Assembly: GCA_036351115.1 (NCBI GenBank)
Contig: JAZBOL010000142.1
Location: 62,001-126,000 of the forward strand
Reading direction: 5' to 3'
Length of the DNA: 64,000 nucleotides
Source: Marinihelvus sp036351115
GTDB lineage: Bacteria > Pseudomonadota > Gammaproteobacteria > Xanthomonadales > SZUA-36
The notes beneath the pieces were generated by a model that made no database searches, had not been told where the DNA came from, and saw only the letters and a list, made by a program, of their open reading frames with translations. Each line of letters begins with the position of its first letter. Position 1 is the stretch's first letter. A program made the position numbers and the translations under genes. Below are positions 36,078 through 44,940 of this stretch, one piece after another.

Positions 36078-36626
36078 TCAGCCTTTCTCCGCCAGCAGTG
36101 CCTGCACGGCCGCCTCGATGTCGGCCTTGGTGAACTGGTCGTTGGGATTGTCATTGGTCAGCCGGTAGCGCTCCTCGCCCTGACCGTCGTAGATCAGCAC
36201 CACGGGGATCGCGAGCAGGTCCAGCGCCTCGAAGGACTCGGTGAGATTTTCCTGCAGGTGGTAGTTGGGGAAGTCGGCGCCGATTCGCGCGAGAAACCCG
36301 TTGGACCACTCGATGCCTTCCACATCCTTCGGGTCATCGAGATTCAGGGTCAGGAAGGAGACGCCCCGGCCCTGGTAGCGTGCCGCCATGGCCACCATTT
36401 CCGGAAACCGCTCGATGCACGAGATGCACCAGCTGGCCCAGATGTCCACGACCAGGACGTCCGGTTGGGCGTCGGCCACCACCGCCGGCCAGTCTGCGAG
36501 GCGGATCACCTCCATGGTCGTCGTGGACTTGTCGTTGTTGGCCGGCGCGGGGAACGGCAGCGCCAGCAGCCAGGCGAGCAGGGCGACCGGCAGCGCCGGC
36601 ATCCGCCGGTCAGGCGTTTTACTCAT
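36078..36626 (-). CDS. Exported TlpA-like thioredoxin-fold protein
   Basis: 182 residues from ATG 36626 (signal peptide M-S-K-T-P-D-R-R then Ala/Leu-rich core to about residue 30). The thioredoxin active site is W-C-I-S-C, followed by the cis-Pro region (A-I-P-V-V), so it is a likely periplasmic thiol-disulfide oxidoreductase of the TlpA/ResA kind. It overlaps the upstream redoxin gene by 8 nt and was probably made from the same transcript. Confidence 0.87.
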   Translation of the reverse strand: MSKTPDRRMPALPVALLAWLLALPFPAPANNDKSTTTMEVIRLADWPAVVADAQPDVLVVDIWASWCISCIERFPEMVAMAARYQGRGVSFLTLNLDDPKDVEGIEWSNGFLARIGADFPNYHLQENLTESFEALDLLAIPVVLIYDGQGEERYRLTNDNPNDQFTKADIEAAVQALLAEKG

Positions 36627-37266
36627 ACTTGACGCTGCAGCCCTGGGCGCGGGTTTCGGCGGGGTCGACGGGTTGCCCGGCGAGGGTGGCCCGGATCGCG
36701 TTTTGCGCGTAGAACTGCGTGGGCTCACCGTTCGTGTACATGATGTCCCCGGAGCGCGTTTCACGCGCGGGCGAGTCGTGCAGCAGGCCCATGTAGGTCA
36801 GCTTGCGGTCCGCATCGAACACGAAATACTCGGGGGTCCGCGTCGCGCCCAGCGCCCGCCCCAGCTCCTGGCTCTCGTCGTACAGGTAGGTGAAGTTGTA
36901 GCCGACACGGTCGCCATGCTCGACCATCGCGGGCAGGCGGTCGTCCTCCCGGCGGTTCACGCTGAAGCCCACGACCTGCACGCTCTGACCTTCGAAGGCA
37001 TCGACGAGATCGATCAGGCCCTGGTCCATGCCACGCACCCAGGGGCAATGGTTGGCCAGGGAGACCAGCACCAGCACGTCTGCCCCGAAGTCGCCGCTGC
37101 GGTAGATCTTGCCATCCGTGGCGGGCAGATTCGTAAATCCGGGCATCGGATCGCCGATGTCCAGGATGGTGTTGTATTGCCCGGCGAGGCCCACGGTGGC
37201 TGCCAGGAGCAGGGCAGCCCCGGCAAGGGCGCGATGAAGGGAATGGGTTCGAATCAGGCGTCGCAT
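36619..37266 (-). CDS. Exported AhpC/TSA-family redoxin
   Basis: 215 residues with a signal peptide (about 1-29). The peroxiredoxin-like fold has its cysteine in ANHCPWVRG (about residue 74), and a second in the C-terminal G-C-S-V-K-Y, the two-Cys pattern of the thioredoxin-family proteins often annotated as AhpC/TSA. Most relatives are cytoplasmic; here a leader suggests the periplasm. It is coupled to the TlpA-like gene, and both may serve thiol redox of exported proteins. Confidence 0.83.
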   Translation of the reverse strand: MRRLIRTHSLHRALAGAALLLAATVGLAGQYNTILDIGDPMPGFTNLPATDGKIYRSGDFGADVLVLVSLANHCPWVRGMDQGLIDLVDAFEGQSVQVVGFSVNRREDDRLPAMVEHGDRVGYNFTYLYDESQELGRALGATRTPEYFVFDADRKLTYMGLLHDSPARETRSGDIMYTNGEPTQFYAQNAIRATLAGQPVDPAETRAQGCSVKYE

Positions 37267-37393
37267 GATCGTGACTCCGTTGGTTGCTGGTCAGTCGTAT
37301 TTCGCCTCATCGCCCTCTCGCGCGTCAAGCCGCGCCCGCGCTGAACGCACCGACGCATGGCCACCGTCTTCGAGGGCTGAGTTCCAGGAGTGA

Positions 37394-38470
37394 TCACCCC
37401 ACCGCAGCCGAGGATTCCCCGACAGACCCGCGGAAACGCCAGGCCAGGGACCGGCCCGCATGGAAGGGGCGTACCGCCAGGTCTCCCTCTCCGAGGACCT
37501 CCGGTACGGTCCAGGGCGTGCGCTCCAGTAGCACCTTCCCGGGATTGGGCGGCAGGCCGTAAAACCGCGGGCCGAACTCGGAAGCGAAGCCTTCGAGCCG
37601 GTCCAGGGCGCCTTCTTCCTCGAAGGTCCGCGCATAGCTCTCCAGCGCGACCGGGGCGCTGAAGATGCCGGCGCAACCGCAGGCGCTCTCCTTGGCCTCG
37701 ACGGTGTGGGGCGCCGTGTCCGTGCCAAGGAAGAATTTGGGGTTTCCACCGGTGGCCGCTGCACGGAGCGCCTGGCGATGCAGCTCACGTTTGGCCACGG
37801 GCAGGCAGTAATTGTGCGGCTGGATGCCGCCCACGAGCATGGCGTTCCGGTTGAACTCCAGGTGGTGCGCCGTGATCGTGGCAGCCACGTTGGGGCCGGC
37901 ATCGATGACGAATTCCACCGCGTCCCGGGTGGTGATGTGCTCGAACACGACCTTGAGCGTGGGGAATCGTTCGAGCGTCGGTGCGAGCACCTGCTCGATG
38001 AACACGGCCTCCCGGTCGAACACGTCGATGTCGTCATGGACCACTTCCCCGTGCACCAGCAGGGGCATGCCGACCTCGGCCATGCGCCCGAGCACCTCGT
38101 CGATGCGCCGGATGTCCTGCACCCCCGCGTCGGAGTTGGTCGTCGCGCCGGCGGGATAGAGCTTGGCGGCGGTGAACACGTCCTCCTCGAAACCCTGGAC
38201 CAGTTCAGCCGGGTCGATGGTTTCCGTGAGGTAGGCGGTCATGAGCGGTGTGAAACCATGCGACGCCGGTACCGCGGCCAGGATCCGGTCCCGGTAGGCG
38301 GTTGCGGCCGCGATGGTCGTGACGGGAGGCACCAGGTTCGGCATGACGATGGCGCGGGCGAACTGCGCCGACGTGTAGTGGGCCACCTGGTTCAGCATGT
38401 CGTCATCCCGGAGATGCACGTGCCAGTCGTCGGGCCGGCGGATGACGAGTCGGTCAGGGCGGTGGGTCAT
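37394..38470 (-). CDS. pyrC: Dihydroorotase (pyrimidine biosynthesis)
   Basis: 358 residues of the class II (E. coli PyrC) type. The zinc motif D-W-H-V-H-L-R is at 15-21, carbamylated-lysine segment A-A-K-L-Y-P-A-G near 102, further ligands in L-V-H-G-E-V and F-E-H-I-T-T, and the catalytic Asp in F-F-L-G-T-D-T-A-P-H. It interconverts carbamoylaspartate and dihydroorotate. ATG with AGGA 8-10 nt upstream. The redoxin gene begins 128 nt downstream on the same strand and may or may not share the transcript. Confidence 0.95.
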   Translation of the reverse strand: MTHRPDRLVIRRPDDWHVHLRDDDMLNQVAHYTSAQFARAIVMPNLVPPVTTIAAATAYRDRILAAVPASHGFTPLMTAYLTETIDPAELVQGFEEDVFTAAKLYPAGATTNSDAGVQDIRRIDEVLGRMAEVGMPLLVHGEVVHDDIDVFDREAVFIEQVLAPTLERFPTLKVVFEHITTRDAVEFVIDAGPNVAATITAHHLEFNRNAMLVGGIQPHNYCLPVAKRELHRQALRAAATGGNPKFFLGTDTAPHTVEAKESACGCAGIFSAPVALESYARTFEEEGALDRLEGFASEFGPRFYGLPPNPGKVLLERTPWTVPEVLGEGDLAVRPFHAGRSLAWRFRGSVGESSAAVG

Positions 38471-38526
38471 GAGGATTCCTGGCTGGGTTGGTGGCGGCCG
38501 TCGGTAGCGGTGTTATGTTATCAGCC

Positions 38527-39117
38527 ATGAACAGGAATCCGTTCTTTGGCGTCTACGAAAGCGCCTTGCCCTCCGCCTTTTGTCGATCGGTGATCGAACG
38601 TTTCGACCAGGACCCCCAGGTCGGGCCCGGTCGCTACGGCAACGGAACGGTGGGTGGCGCCGTGGACACCCGGGTCAAGCAGACCACCGAGATCGATCTC
38701 GACGGAACGCACGAGGGCTGGCGGGACGAGGAGCGGGTGCTCATGGAGAGCCTGGGGGCGCACCTGAGGCGCTACATGGAAACCTGGAGCCGGGCCTTCA
38801 ATTGCGACCTGATTCACGAGCCCCTGAAAATCGCCCGCTATCCCGTCGGCGGCCAGTTCGACTGGCACTCGGACAACCTCGGCAACGGGGTCACGACGCG
38901 GGTCATCACCGCCCTGTGGTACCTCAACACGGTCGAGCAGGGCGGTGAAACGGAATACCCCTGGCAGAAGATGGCCATCAAACCCGTGGAAGGGCGGCTG
39001 TTGCTCTGTCCCGTGGGCTGGACCTACGTTCACCGGGGCGCTCCGCCGGTGTCGGGGCCGAAGTACATCGCCATCACCCAGCTCCACCAGCGCAGTTCGG
39101 AAAGGCCCCGGGGCTGA
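38527..39117 (+). CDS. Fe(II)/2-oxoglutarate-dependent oxygenase (prolyl 4-hydroxylase-like)
   Basis: 196 residues from ATG 38527; an in-frame ATG 12 nt earlier is an alternative, and neither has a strong ribosome site. The facial triad is visible as His114-x-Asp116 (WHSDN) and His169 (YVHRG), with a basic 2OG-binding residue in G-P-K-Y-I-A. The G-G-E-T-E-Y-P segment is typical of P4H-type dioxygenases. The substrate is unknown: related proteins hydroxylate prolyl residues or small molecules. It is divergent from pyrC. Confidence 0.88.
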   Translation: MNRNPFFGVYESALPSAFCRSVIERFDQDPQVGPGRYGNGTVGGAVDTRVKQTTEIDLDGTHEGWRDEERVLMESLGAHLRRYMETWSRAFNCDLIHEPLKIARYPVGGQFDWHSDNLGNGVTTRVITALWYLNTVEQGGETEYPWQKMAIKPVEGRLLLCPVGWTYVHRGAPPVSGPKYIAITQLHQRSSERPRG

Positions 39118-39146
39118 GGCCCGGGCACCAGCCCTCCAGCCAGCCC

Positions 39147-39410
39147 TCAGAGCCAACCATTCTCCCGGGCGGTGCGGAACGCTTCGATGCGGTTGGAAGC
39201 GCCCAGCTTGGTGGTTGCCTCGTTCAGGTAGTTGCGGACCGTGCCGGGAGACAGGTTGAGGGCCGCGGCGATCTCCTTGTTGCTCATGCCTTCCTCCACG
39301 AGTCTGAGGATGCGCCGGTCCCGGTCGTTCAGGGGGTCGGCGGGCAGGGCGTTGGACCGGTTCAGCTGGTTCGAGTCGAAGGGCCTTCCGTCGGCGGCGA
39401 CCATTGACAT
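39147..39410 (-). CDS. Short LuxR-type HTH regulator
   Basis: 87 residues. After a 25-residue polar N-terminus, residues about 26-87 form a complete LuxR/NarL DNA-binding domain (L-N-D-R-D-R-R-I-L, E-G-M-S-N-K-E-I-A-A, T-V-R-N-Y-L recognition helix). There is no receiver or ligand domain, so it is a stand-alone DNA-binding protein like GerE, or a worn response regulator. AGGTGA lies 4 nt before the first ATG and 10 nt before a second ATG two codons on. Confidence 0.83.
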   Translation of the reverse strand: MSMVAADGRPFDSNQLNRSNALPADPLNDRDRRILRLVEEGMSNKEIAAALNLSPGTVRNYLNEATTKLGASNRIEAFRTARENGWL

Positions 39411-39510
39411 TTGTCACCTGATTTCGGTGCCGGCCGGTTTTCCGCTCCTTCCTCTCGCACACCGCGGATCACCGGGTACACTGGGCGCCGGATCCAGGGA
39501 AGCGATCTCG

Positions 39511-41001
39511 ATGGACACGAAACGCCCACTGAAAATCGGCCTGGTTGCCGGCCTGCTGGCAGGGTGCATGGCCATCCACGGCATGGCGGCAACGCTTTAT
39601 GTCGCCACCGACGGCAGCGACGCCCAGGGCGACGGCAGCGCCAACAACCCCTGGCGCACCCTCACCCATGCCGTGGACCAGGCGGAAGCGGGCGACCTGG
39701 TGCTGGTGCGTCCGGGCACCTACAACGGCCGCCAGTCGCTGCGCGCCCGGTTCGACCAACCAGTCAGCGTGCGTTCCGAGATTCCCTACGCCGCACGGCT
39801 TCGCCACGATGCGGGCGCGGCGCTGATCGTGTTCACCGGTCGTAACCTGGTCATCGAGGGCTTCGATATCGCCCATGCGCCGGGCAATACCACGGGCCTG
39901 GTCGTCCAGATCCAGGATCTGCTGGGGGACTTCAACGGCAGCAACAACGGCAGCGATGCGGTGGTGTCCGACATCGTCCTGCGCAACAACATCATCCACT
40001 CGAGCACCAACAACGACCTGCTCAAGATCAACAACGGCGCAGAGCGTATTCGCGTCGAGGGCAACCTGTTTTTCAACCAGCAGGGTTCGGACGAGCACAT
40101 CGACATCAACAGCGTCATCGACGTCGAGGTCGCGGACAACATCTTTCTGAATACGGCGGCGCGACCGGACACCAGTTCCTACGTCGTGATCAAGGATTCC
40201 AACGGCGCCAGCGACACGGTGCTCGGCGCCTCGCACATCCGGGTTCGCCGGAACGTGTTTCTCAACTGGTACGGCAGCAGCGGGCAGGGTTTCCTGCGGG
40301 TGGGAGAGGATGGCACGCCCAATTTCGAGGCCCGCGACGTGCTCATTGAAAACAACCTCATGCTCGGCAATTCCGGCGCCCTCATGCGGGCGCCGCTGAC
40401 GATCCAGGGGTCGTCCGATGTCACGTTCCGCAACAACACCATCGTGGGGGATCTGCCGGCCCGGAGCTATGCGGGCCGACTGATCGCCGGCACCAACAAC
40501 CGGCGCAACGAAAATCTTCGGTTCTTCAACAACATCTACGCCGATCCCACGGGCACCATGGGCAGCGAGGCCTTCAGCGGCGTGGACCTGTTCGACGCGC
40601 CGGTCGACCAGACCGCCTCGGCCACGCTGGACCGGAATCTGTACTGGAACGGGCAAAACCCGGTGCCGGTGGACGCAGGGCAGTTCCTGGACCTGGCGGA
40701 CGATGCGTCGGCGCTCCTGGCGGACCCCCGGCTGCCGGCCCTCGCCGGGCTGGTGCCGCCGGTCTGGGACGGCACCGCGTTCGCGGATGGCTCCCCGACC
40801 ATCCGGGCGGCCTTTCTTCGCCTGGTCGAAACGTACGGAACGCCGCTCCCGGGCAGCCCCGTGGTCGACACTGCGGACCCGACTTCGAGTGCGTCGGAGG
40901 ATATCCTGGGGCAGCCGCGGGGAAGCGCGCCGGACCTGGGCGCCGTGGAATTGCCGGAGATCGGCGAGCTTCTGTTCAGGAACGGATTCGAGGCGCCCTG
41001 A
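39511..41001 (+). CDS. Secreted right-handed beta-helix protein
   Basis: 496 residues from ATG 39511. A signal peptide (core I-G-L-V-A-G-L-L-A-G, cleavage near A-M-A-A) is followed by the D-G-S-D-x-G-D-G-S-x-x-N-P-W-R-T-L pattern that opens DUF1565/pectate-lyase-like beta-helices. Many parallel coils follow with N-N, N-x-F and I-x-N asparagine ladders. No lyase catalytic residues are evident, so it may be a polysaccharide-binding or modifying protein. The C-terminus is F-R-N-G-F-E-A-P, a tail I associate with exported proteins of Xanthomonadales-like bacteria. Its stop overlaps the next gene's start (TGATG). Confidence 0.85.
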   Translation: MDTKRPLKIGLVAGLLAGCMAIHGMAATLYVATDGSDAQGDGSANNPWRTLTHAVDQAEAGDLVLVRPGTYNGRQSLRARFDQPVSVRSEIPYAARLRHDAGAALIVFTGRNLVIEGFDIAHAPGNTTGLVVQIQDLLGDFNGSNNGSDAVVSDIVLRNNIIHSSTNNDLLKINNGAERIRVEGNLFFNQQGSDEHIDINSVIDVEVADNIFLNTAARPDTSSYVVIKDSNGASDTVLGASHIRVRRNVFLNWYGSSGQGFLRVGEDGTPNFEARDVLIENNLMLGNSGALMRAPLTIQGSSDVTFRNNTIVGDLPARSYAGRLIAGTNNRRNENLRFFNNIYADPTGTMGSEAFSGVDLFDAPVDQTASATLDRNLYWNGQNPVPVDAGQFLDLADDASALLADPRLPALAGLVPPVWDGTAFADGSPTIRAAFLRLVETYGTPLPGSPVVDTADPTSSASEDILGQPRGSAPDLGAVELPEIGELLFRNGFEAP

Positions 41002-42311
41002 TGGCCCAAGGGACGCGACTGGATGACCCGCTGACACTGCCGTGCGGCGCCGTCATTCCCAACCGCCTGGCCAAGGCCGCCATGACCGAGGGGCTGGCCA
41101 CCGGCCAAGGTGTTCCCACCTCGGCCCTGGAACGGCTCTATGGCCTCTGGTCCGATGGCGGGGCGGGGCTGCTCATCTCGGGAAACATCCAGGTTGATCG
41201 CGACCACCTCGAGCGACCCGGGAACGTGGTGCTTGACCAGGTGCCGGCTGCGGAAATGCGGGAGGCCCTGGTGCGCTGGGCGCAGGCCGCGACGCGGAGT
41301 GGAAACCACTTCTGGGCGCAGATCAGTCATGCCGGCCGCCAGGTGATGAAAAACGTGAACCCGCACCCGAAGGCCCCCAGCGCGGTGAAACTGGGGTTGC
41401 CCGGCGGACAGTTCGGCGAACCGGTGGCGCTGACCGTGGCGGAAATCCGGGACATCGTGCGGCGCTTTGGCGTCGCCGCCGCCGCCTGCCAGGCCGCCGG
41501 GTTCACCGGGGTGCAGGTGCACGCCGCGCACGGATACCTGCTGTCGAGCTTTCTGAGTCCGCGGACCAACCTCCGGGATGACGACTATGGCGGCAGCCTG
41601 GAGAACCGGGCCCGGGCGTTGCTCGAGACCGTCGCCGCTGTCCGGTCGGCGGTCGGGCCGGCCTTTCCCGTGGCCGTCAAGCTCAACAGCGCCGACTTCC
41701 AGAAGGGCGGCTTCGCCTTCGAGGACAGCCTGCAGGTGGCCCGCTGGCTGGAGGAGGCGAGTGTGGACCTGATCGAAATCTCCGGCGGAACCTACGAGCA
41801 GCCGCGACTGCTCGACGTGGAGGGCCTGGAGCCCGTGGAGCAACAGGACGTCGCCGCCACGACCCTGGCGCGGGAAGCCTATTTCGTCGATTTTGCCCGG
41901 GCCATGCAGGAACAGGTCCGAATCCCGCTCATGGTGACCGGCGGATTTCGACGCCGGGACGCCATGGAGCAGGCGCTTTCGTCCGGCGCGGCGGATCTCG
42001 TTGGCCTGGGGCGGCCCCTGTGCGTGGTCACCGACGCACCGGCACAGCTGCTGGCGGGCCTTCAGGAGCTTCCCCGGTTCGAAGACCAGCTGTCGTTTTT
42101 CCCTCCCTGGCTCCGTTTTCTGAATCGCGTGACGCTGTTGCGAGCGCTTGCCGGCTTCGGAACCCTGTATTGGTTCTACTCACAGCTTGTGGAGTTGGGG
42201 GAGCATGGCAGGCCGTCGCCGAAGCTATCGGTGCCTGCCGCGACATGGCGTGTTCTCAGCGCGCAGAAACGGTTGTTGGCGCAGCGGAGCACGGCCACCG
42301 ATACCCACTGA
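41001..42311 (+). CDS. NADH:flavin oxidoreductase, Old Yellow Enzyme family
   Basis: 436 residues. The FMN TIM-barrel pattern is clear: N-R-L-A-K-A-A-M-T at 21-29, Q-I-S-H-A-G-R (about 107-113), V-H-A-A-H-G-Y-L-L-S-S-F-L-S-P near 174, N-R-D/E-D-D-Y-G-G-S near 190 and L-V-G-L-G-R-P near 335. It lacks the C-terminal 2,4-dienoyl-CoA reductase domains and ends with a hydrophobic and basic extension. Likely an ene-reductase acting on an unknown activated alkene. It is coupled to the beta-helix gene by overlap of one base. Confidence 0.9.
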   Translation: MAQGTRLDDPLTLPCGAVIPNRLAKAAMTEGLATGQGVPTSALERLYGLWSDGGAGLLISGNIQVDRDHLERPGNVVLDQVPAAEMREALVRWAQAATRSGNHFWAQISHAGRQVMKNVNPHPKAPSAVKLGLPGGQFGEPVALTVAEIRDIVRRFGVAAAACQAAGFTGVQVHAAHGYLLSSFLSPRTNLRDDDYGGSLENRARALLETVAAVRSAVGPAFPVAVKLNSADFQKGGFAFEDSLQVARWLEEASVDLIEISGGTYEQPRLLDVEGLEPVEQQDVAATTLAREAYFVDFARAMQEQVRIPLMVTGGFRRRDAMEQALSSGAADLVGLGRPLCVVTDAPAQLLAGLQELPRFEDQLSFFPPWLRFLNRVTLLRALAGFGTLYWFYSQLVELGEHGRPSPKLSVPAATWRVLSAQKRLLAQRSTATDTH

Positions 42312-42382
42312 CGTTGGCGGTGCTTTTCCCCGGTCGCGTTATTTGAGTTACTGTGGCCCTTCATCGCCAATCATTTCACGCC

Positions 42383-44878
42383 ATGAAACTCGCACCGATT
42401 TCCCTGCTTTCCTGCCTGTTCCTGCTGGTAGCCCCCGCCCATGCGGCGTCGGTGGAGATTTCTCGCGATTCGAGCCCTGATTCAGGATCCAGCCCGGCGG
42501 CCACTCCCGCCGCCGAGGCGAGCTACCGACAATCCATGCAAGACCTGGCGACGGTGTACGAGCGAGCCGAGCGCATGAGCGAACGGGTGGACCGCAGCCA
42601 GTTTGAACTGGACGCACTGATCGATCGGCTCGATTACGACGCGGATAGCGCGATTCGATTCGTCACCGAGGAAATTCGTTTCGAGCCTTACGCCGGCTCG
42701 CTTCGCGGAGCGCGAGGGACGCTCGTGAGCGCGGCCGGAAACGCACTCGATCAGGCCATTCTTCTGGCGCGGCTTCTCAAGGACAGCGGCTATGAAGCCC
42801 GGATTCAGCGAGGCTCACTGCCGGCTGAGACGGCGGCCATGCTTGTGCAGGGGCCCTTGAAACCCCGCAGGCATCGATCGCCATTGGACGGGGCCGACCT
42901 GGAGAACACGCTGCGGGAGATCCTCGGTCCCGAAGTCACTGAAAACGACGGTTTCGCGCTCATCGTCCAGAGTTTGGAACAGGGCGTACCGGTGACGGTG
43001 ACCGAGCAGTACGATCGTGCGCAGCGGCACCGGGAATTTCTGCAGCGTTCCCTGCGTGAGGCCGGCATCTCCATGAGAAGGGAAGCCTTCACGGCGCAGC
43101 TGGCCAAGGCATCCGAAGACTACTTTTGGGTGACCTGGCGTGACGGGCCCGGCAGCGCGTGGAGGGACGTGCATCCGGCATTCGGCAACGAGGCAGTTGC
43201 CGGGCGGACGCCCAAGGTCGCTGAAACGTTTGCCGAAACGATTCCGGACGCGCTGCTGCATCGGGTTCGTTTCGCACTGGTCATCGAGCAGAAGCAGGGC
43301 GCTGACCTGGTTGAGCACACGCTCTTTGCCTGGGAGCGGCCCGCGGCAAATTTGCTTGGGCGCGAATTGACGTTTACCAACATCCCCAATGGTTTTGTGG
43401 GACGGGAAGACCTTGCCAAGCCCCGGGAGATCGCATCGAATACAACGCTGTTCACGCCGGTTCTGAGCATTGACGGTGATCCGATTGCTCCGGCGTCTCT
43501 GTTCGACCGTAACGGAAGGCCCCTGCCGCTCGACGCAGGTTCAGCGGCAGGAGGTCTGTTTCAGACCCTCAGCGAAAAAATGGAAGCGGCGCTGGCGGTC
43601 GGGGCGACCGATGAAGGCGGCGCCGCGGACGATACGCTGGCACTGACGGCCCAGAAGCTGGTGGTCACCCTGATCGCCCCTGGCGGTGCGGAAACCGTCC
43701 GGGAGCGCTACCTGCTGGACCGTATCGGCGAGGGAATGCGCCGGTCCGGTTCCGTCAGGCTGGCGCGCGATCAGGACTTTGCGGAGGCCGTTTGGCAGCT
43801 GAGCCGTCAGCATAACGTGATGGTGACCACGGGTTCCTACGCGCCTGCCTACCTGTTGGACCGATACCTGTCATCGGTGCTGACGACACGCCCGATGATG
43901 GAAGCAGCCTTGCGCGAGGAATTCATGCCGGACCAGGCTGATGATGACCTGGCAAAGAGCCTCGGCGAGATCGACAATCCGGAAAGTCTTTACCAGGCCG
44001 CGATGTTCTCCCTCGTTGACGGCACCGACCCCGGCGCCTCGCTGTTTCTCCAGGCTCCGGCGGTAACCGTTCTGAGCAGAGGTGCCGAATTGACACCGGA
44101 CGGCCTGGCCTCGTTCCAGGCTGTCGACGTCCTGAGTCATCCGACCCTTGGCGTCCGTGAGCGGGGCAATTCTTCCTCGGAGGCGCTTGATCTCAATATG
44201 CTCTCCGGCGCCTGGGTGACGGAGATCGAGAATTCGGCAATCGAAAGTCACCGCGCGCGCTGGAACACCGGCGCGGCCTTTGAACTGGCGGCCAGCCGCG
44301 ATATACCGATAAAGGTGCTTCGCCCCGAAGCGCAGGACGATCTCTCGCTGCCGGGATACAGCGCTGACGTGCTCGAAGCGCTGCGTTCGGATCTCGAACG
44401 CGGCTACCACGTCATCGTGCCCGGAAGGGGATTTTCCGACCGTGAAGCCGCTGGTTGGTGGCGTGTCGACACAGCGACCGGCGAAACCCTGGGCATGATC
44501 AACGAGGGACTTGGGGGCGCCGTAACCCTCGACTACCAGACGGTCCTTACCTTCGTGTCCCTCAAGGTCGCGGTGTTGCTGGCGATCCCGGATCTGATGG
44601 ATTGCCAGAACAAGCCCCAGGCGAATGGCAGGCAGTGCAGTAACGCCGGCTGCCTGAAGGCCGCCGGTGTCAACGTTTTCACCAACTTTGCCTTTGGCTA
44701 CGCCGTTGGCCTGATTGCCGGAGCATTGACCGCCGGCGTAAGCGTCAAGATCGCGGGGACGGCCCTGCAAAATCTCGATGACGCCGCCAGGATGGGCGTC
44801 GAGGTCGGTACGGCGCGGGGAATGGACATCGCCAACGCCTTCGACGCCTTGCCCAAGCTGCCGAATTGCCTGGATTAG
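42383..44878 (+). CDS. Large exported protein with cysteine-less transglutaminase-like domain
   Basis: 831 residues from ATG 42383 (signal peptide core I-S-L-L-S-C-L-F-L-L-V, cleavage after A-H-A). Near residue 110 a transglutaminase-like core appears (S-A-A-G-N-A-L-D-Q-A-I-L-L-A-R-L-L), but the position usually held by catalytic Cys is Ala/Asn, so it is probably not an active peptidase-type fold. The long middle is mixed beta. Near 720-735 and 765-795 are hydrophobic segments, with a small Cys group between (D-C-Q, Q-C-S-N-A-G-C). The architecture resembles large exported proteins of unknown role with a C-terminal membrane-active region. It stands alone, followed by the MscS gene 62 nt later. 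Confidence 0.7.
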   Translation: MKLAPISLLSCLFLLVAPAHAASVEISRDSSPDSGSSPAATPAAEASYRQSMQDLATVYERAERMSERVDRSQFELDALIDRLDYDADSAIRFVTEEIRFEPYAGSLRGARGTLVSAAGNALDQAILLARLLKDSGYEARIQRGSLPAETAAMLVQGPLKPRRHRSPLDGADLENTLREILGPEVTENDGFALIVQSLEQGVPVTVTEQYDRAQRHREFLQRSLREAGISMRREAFTAQLAKASEDYFWVTWRDGPGSAWRDVHPAFGNEAVAGRTPKVAETFAETIPDALLHRVRFALVIEQKQGADLVEHTLFAWERPAANLLGRELTFTNIPNGFVGREDLAKPREIASNTTLFTPVLSIDGDPIAPASLFDRNGRPLPLDAGSAAGGLFQTLSEKMEAALAVGATDEGGAADDTLALTAQKLVVTLIAPGGAETVRERYLLDRIGEGMRRSGSVRLARDQDFAEAVWQLSRQHNVMVTTGSYAPAYLLDRYLSSVLTTRPMMEAALREEFMPDQADDDLAKSLGEIDNPESLYQAAMFSLVDGTDPGASLFLQAPAVTVLSRGAELTPDGLASFQAVDVLSHPTLGVRERGNSSSEALDLNMLSGAWVTEIENSAIESHRARWNTGAAFELAASRDIPIKVLRPEAQDDLSLPGYSADVLEALRSDLERGYHVIVPGRGFSDREAAGWWRVDTATGETLGMINEGLGGAVTLDYQTVLTFVSLKVAVLLAIPDLMDCQNKPQANGRQCSNAGCLKAAGVNVFTNFAFGYAVGLIAGALTAGVSVKIAGTALQNLDDAARMGVEVGTARGMDIANAFDALPKLPNCLD

Positions 44879-44940
44879 CGATCCTGGCGGACCGTGGCGT
44901 TGTCGGTGCGCGCCCGGGTTGTCGACCGAAAGGAGACCGT

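Noticed and set aside
37244..37260. GGTTCGAATC, a tRNA T-arm-like sequence
   Set aside because: The flanks do not form a T stem or acceptor stem, and it lies inside the start of an exported redoxin gene.
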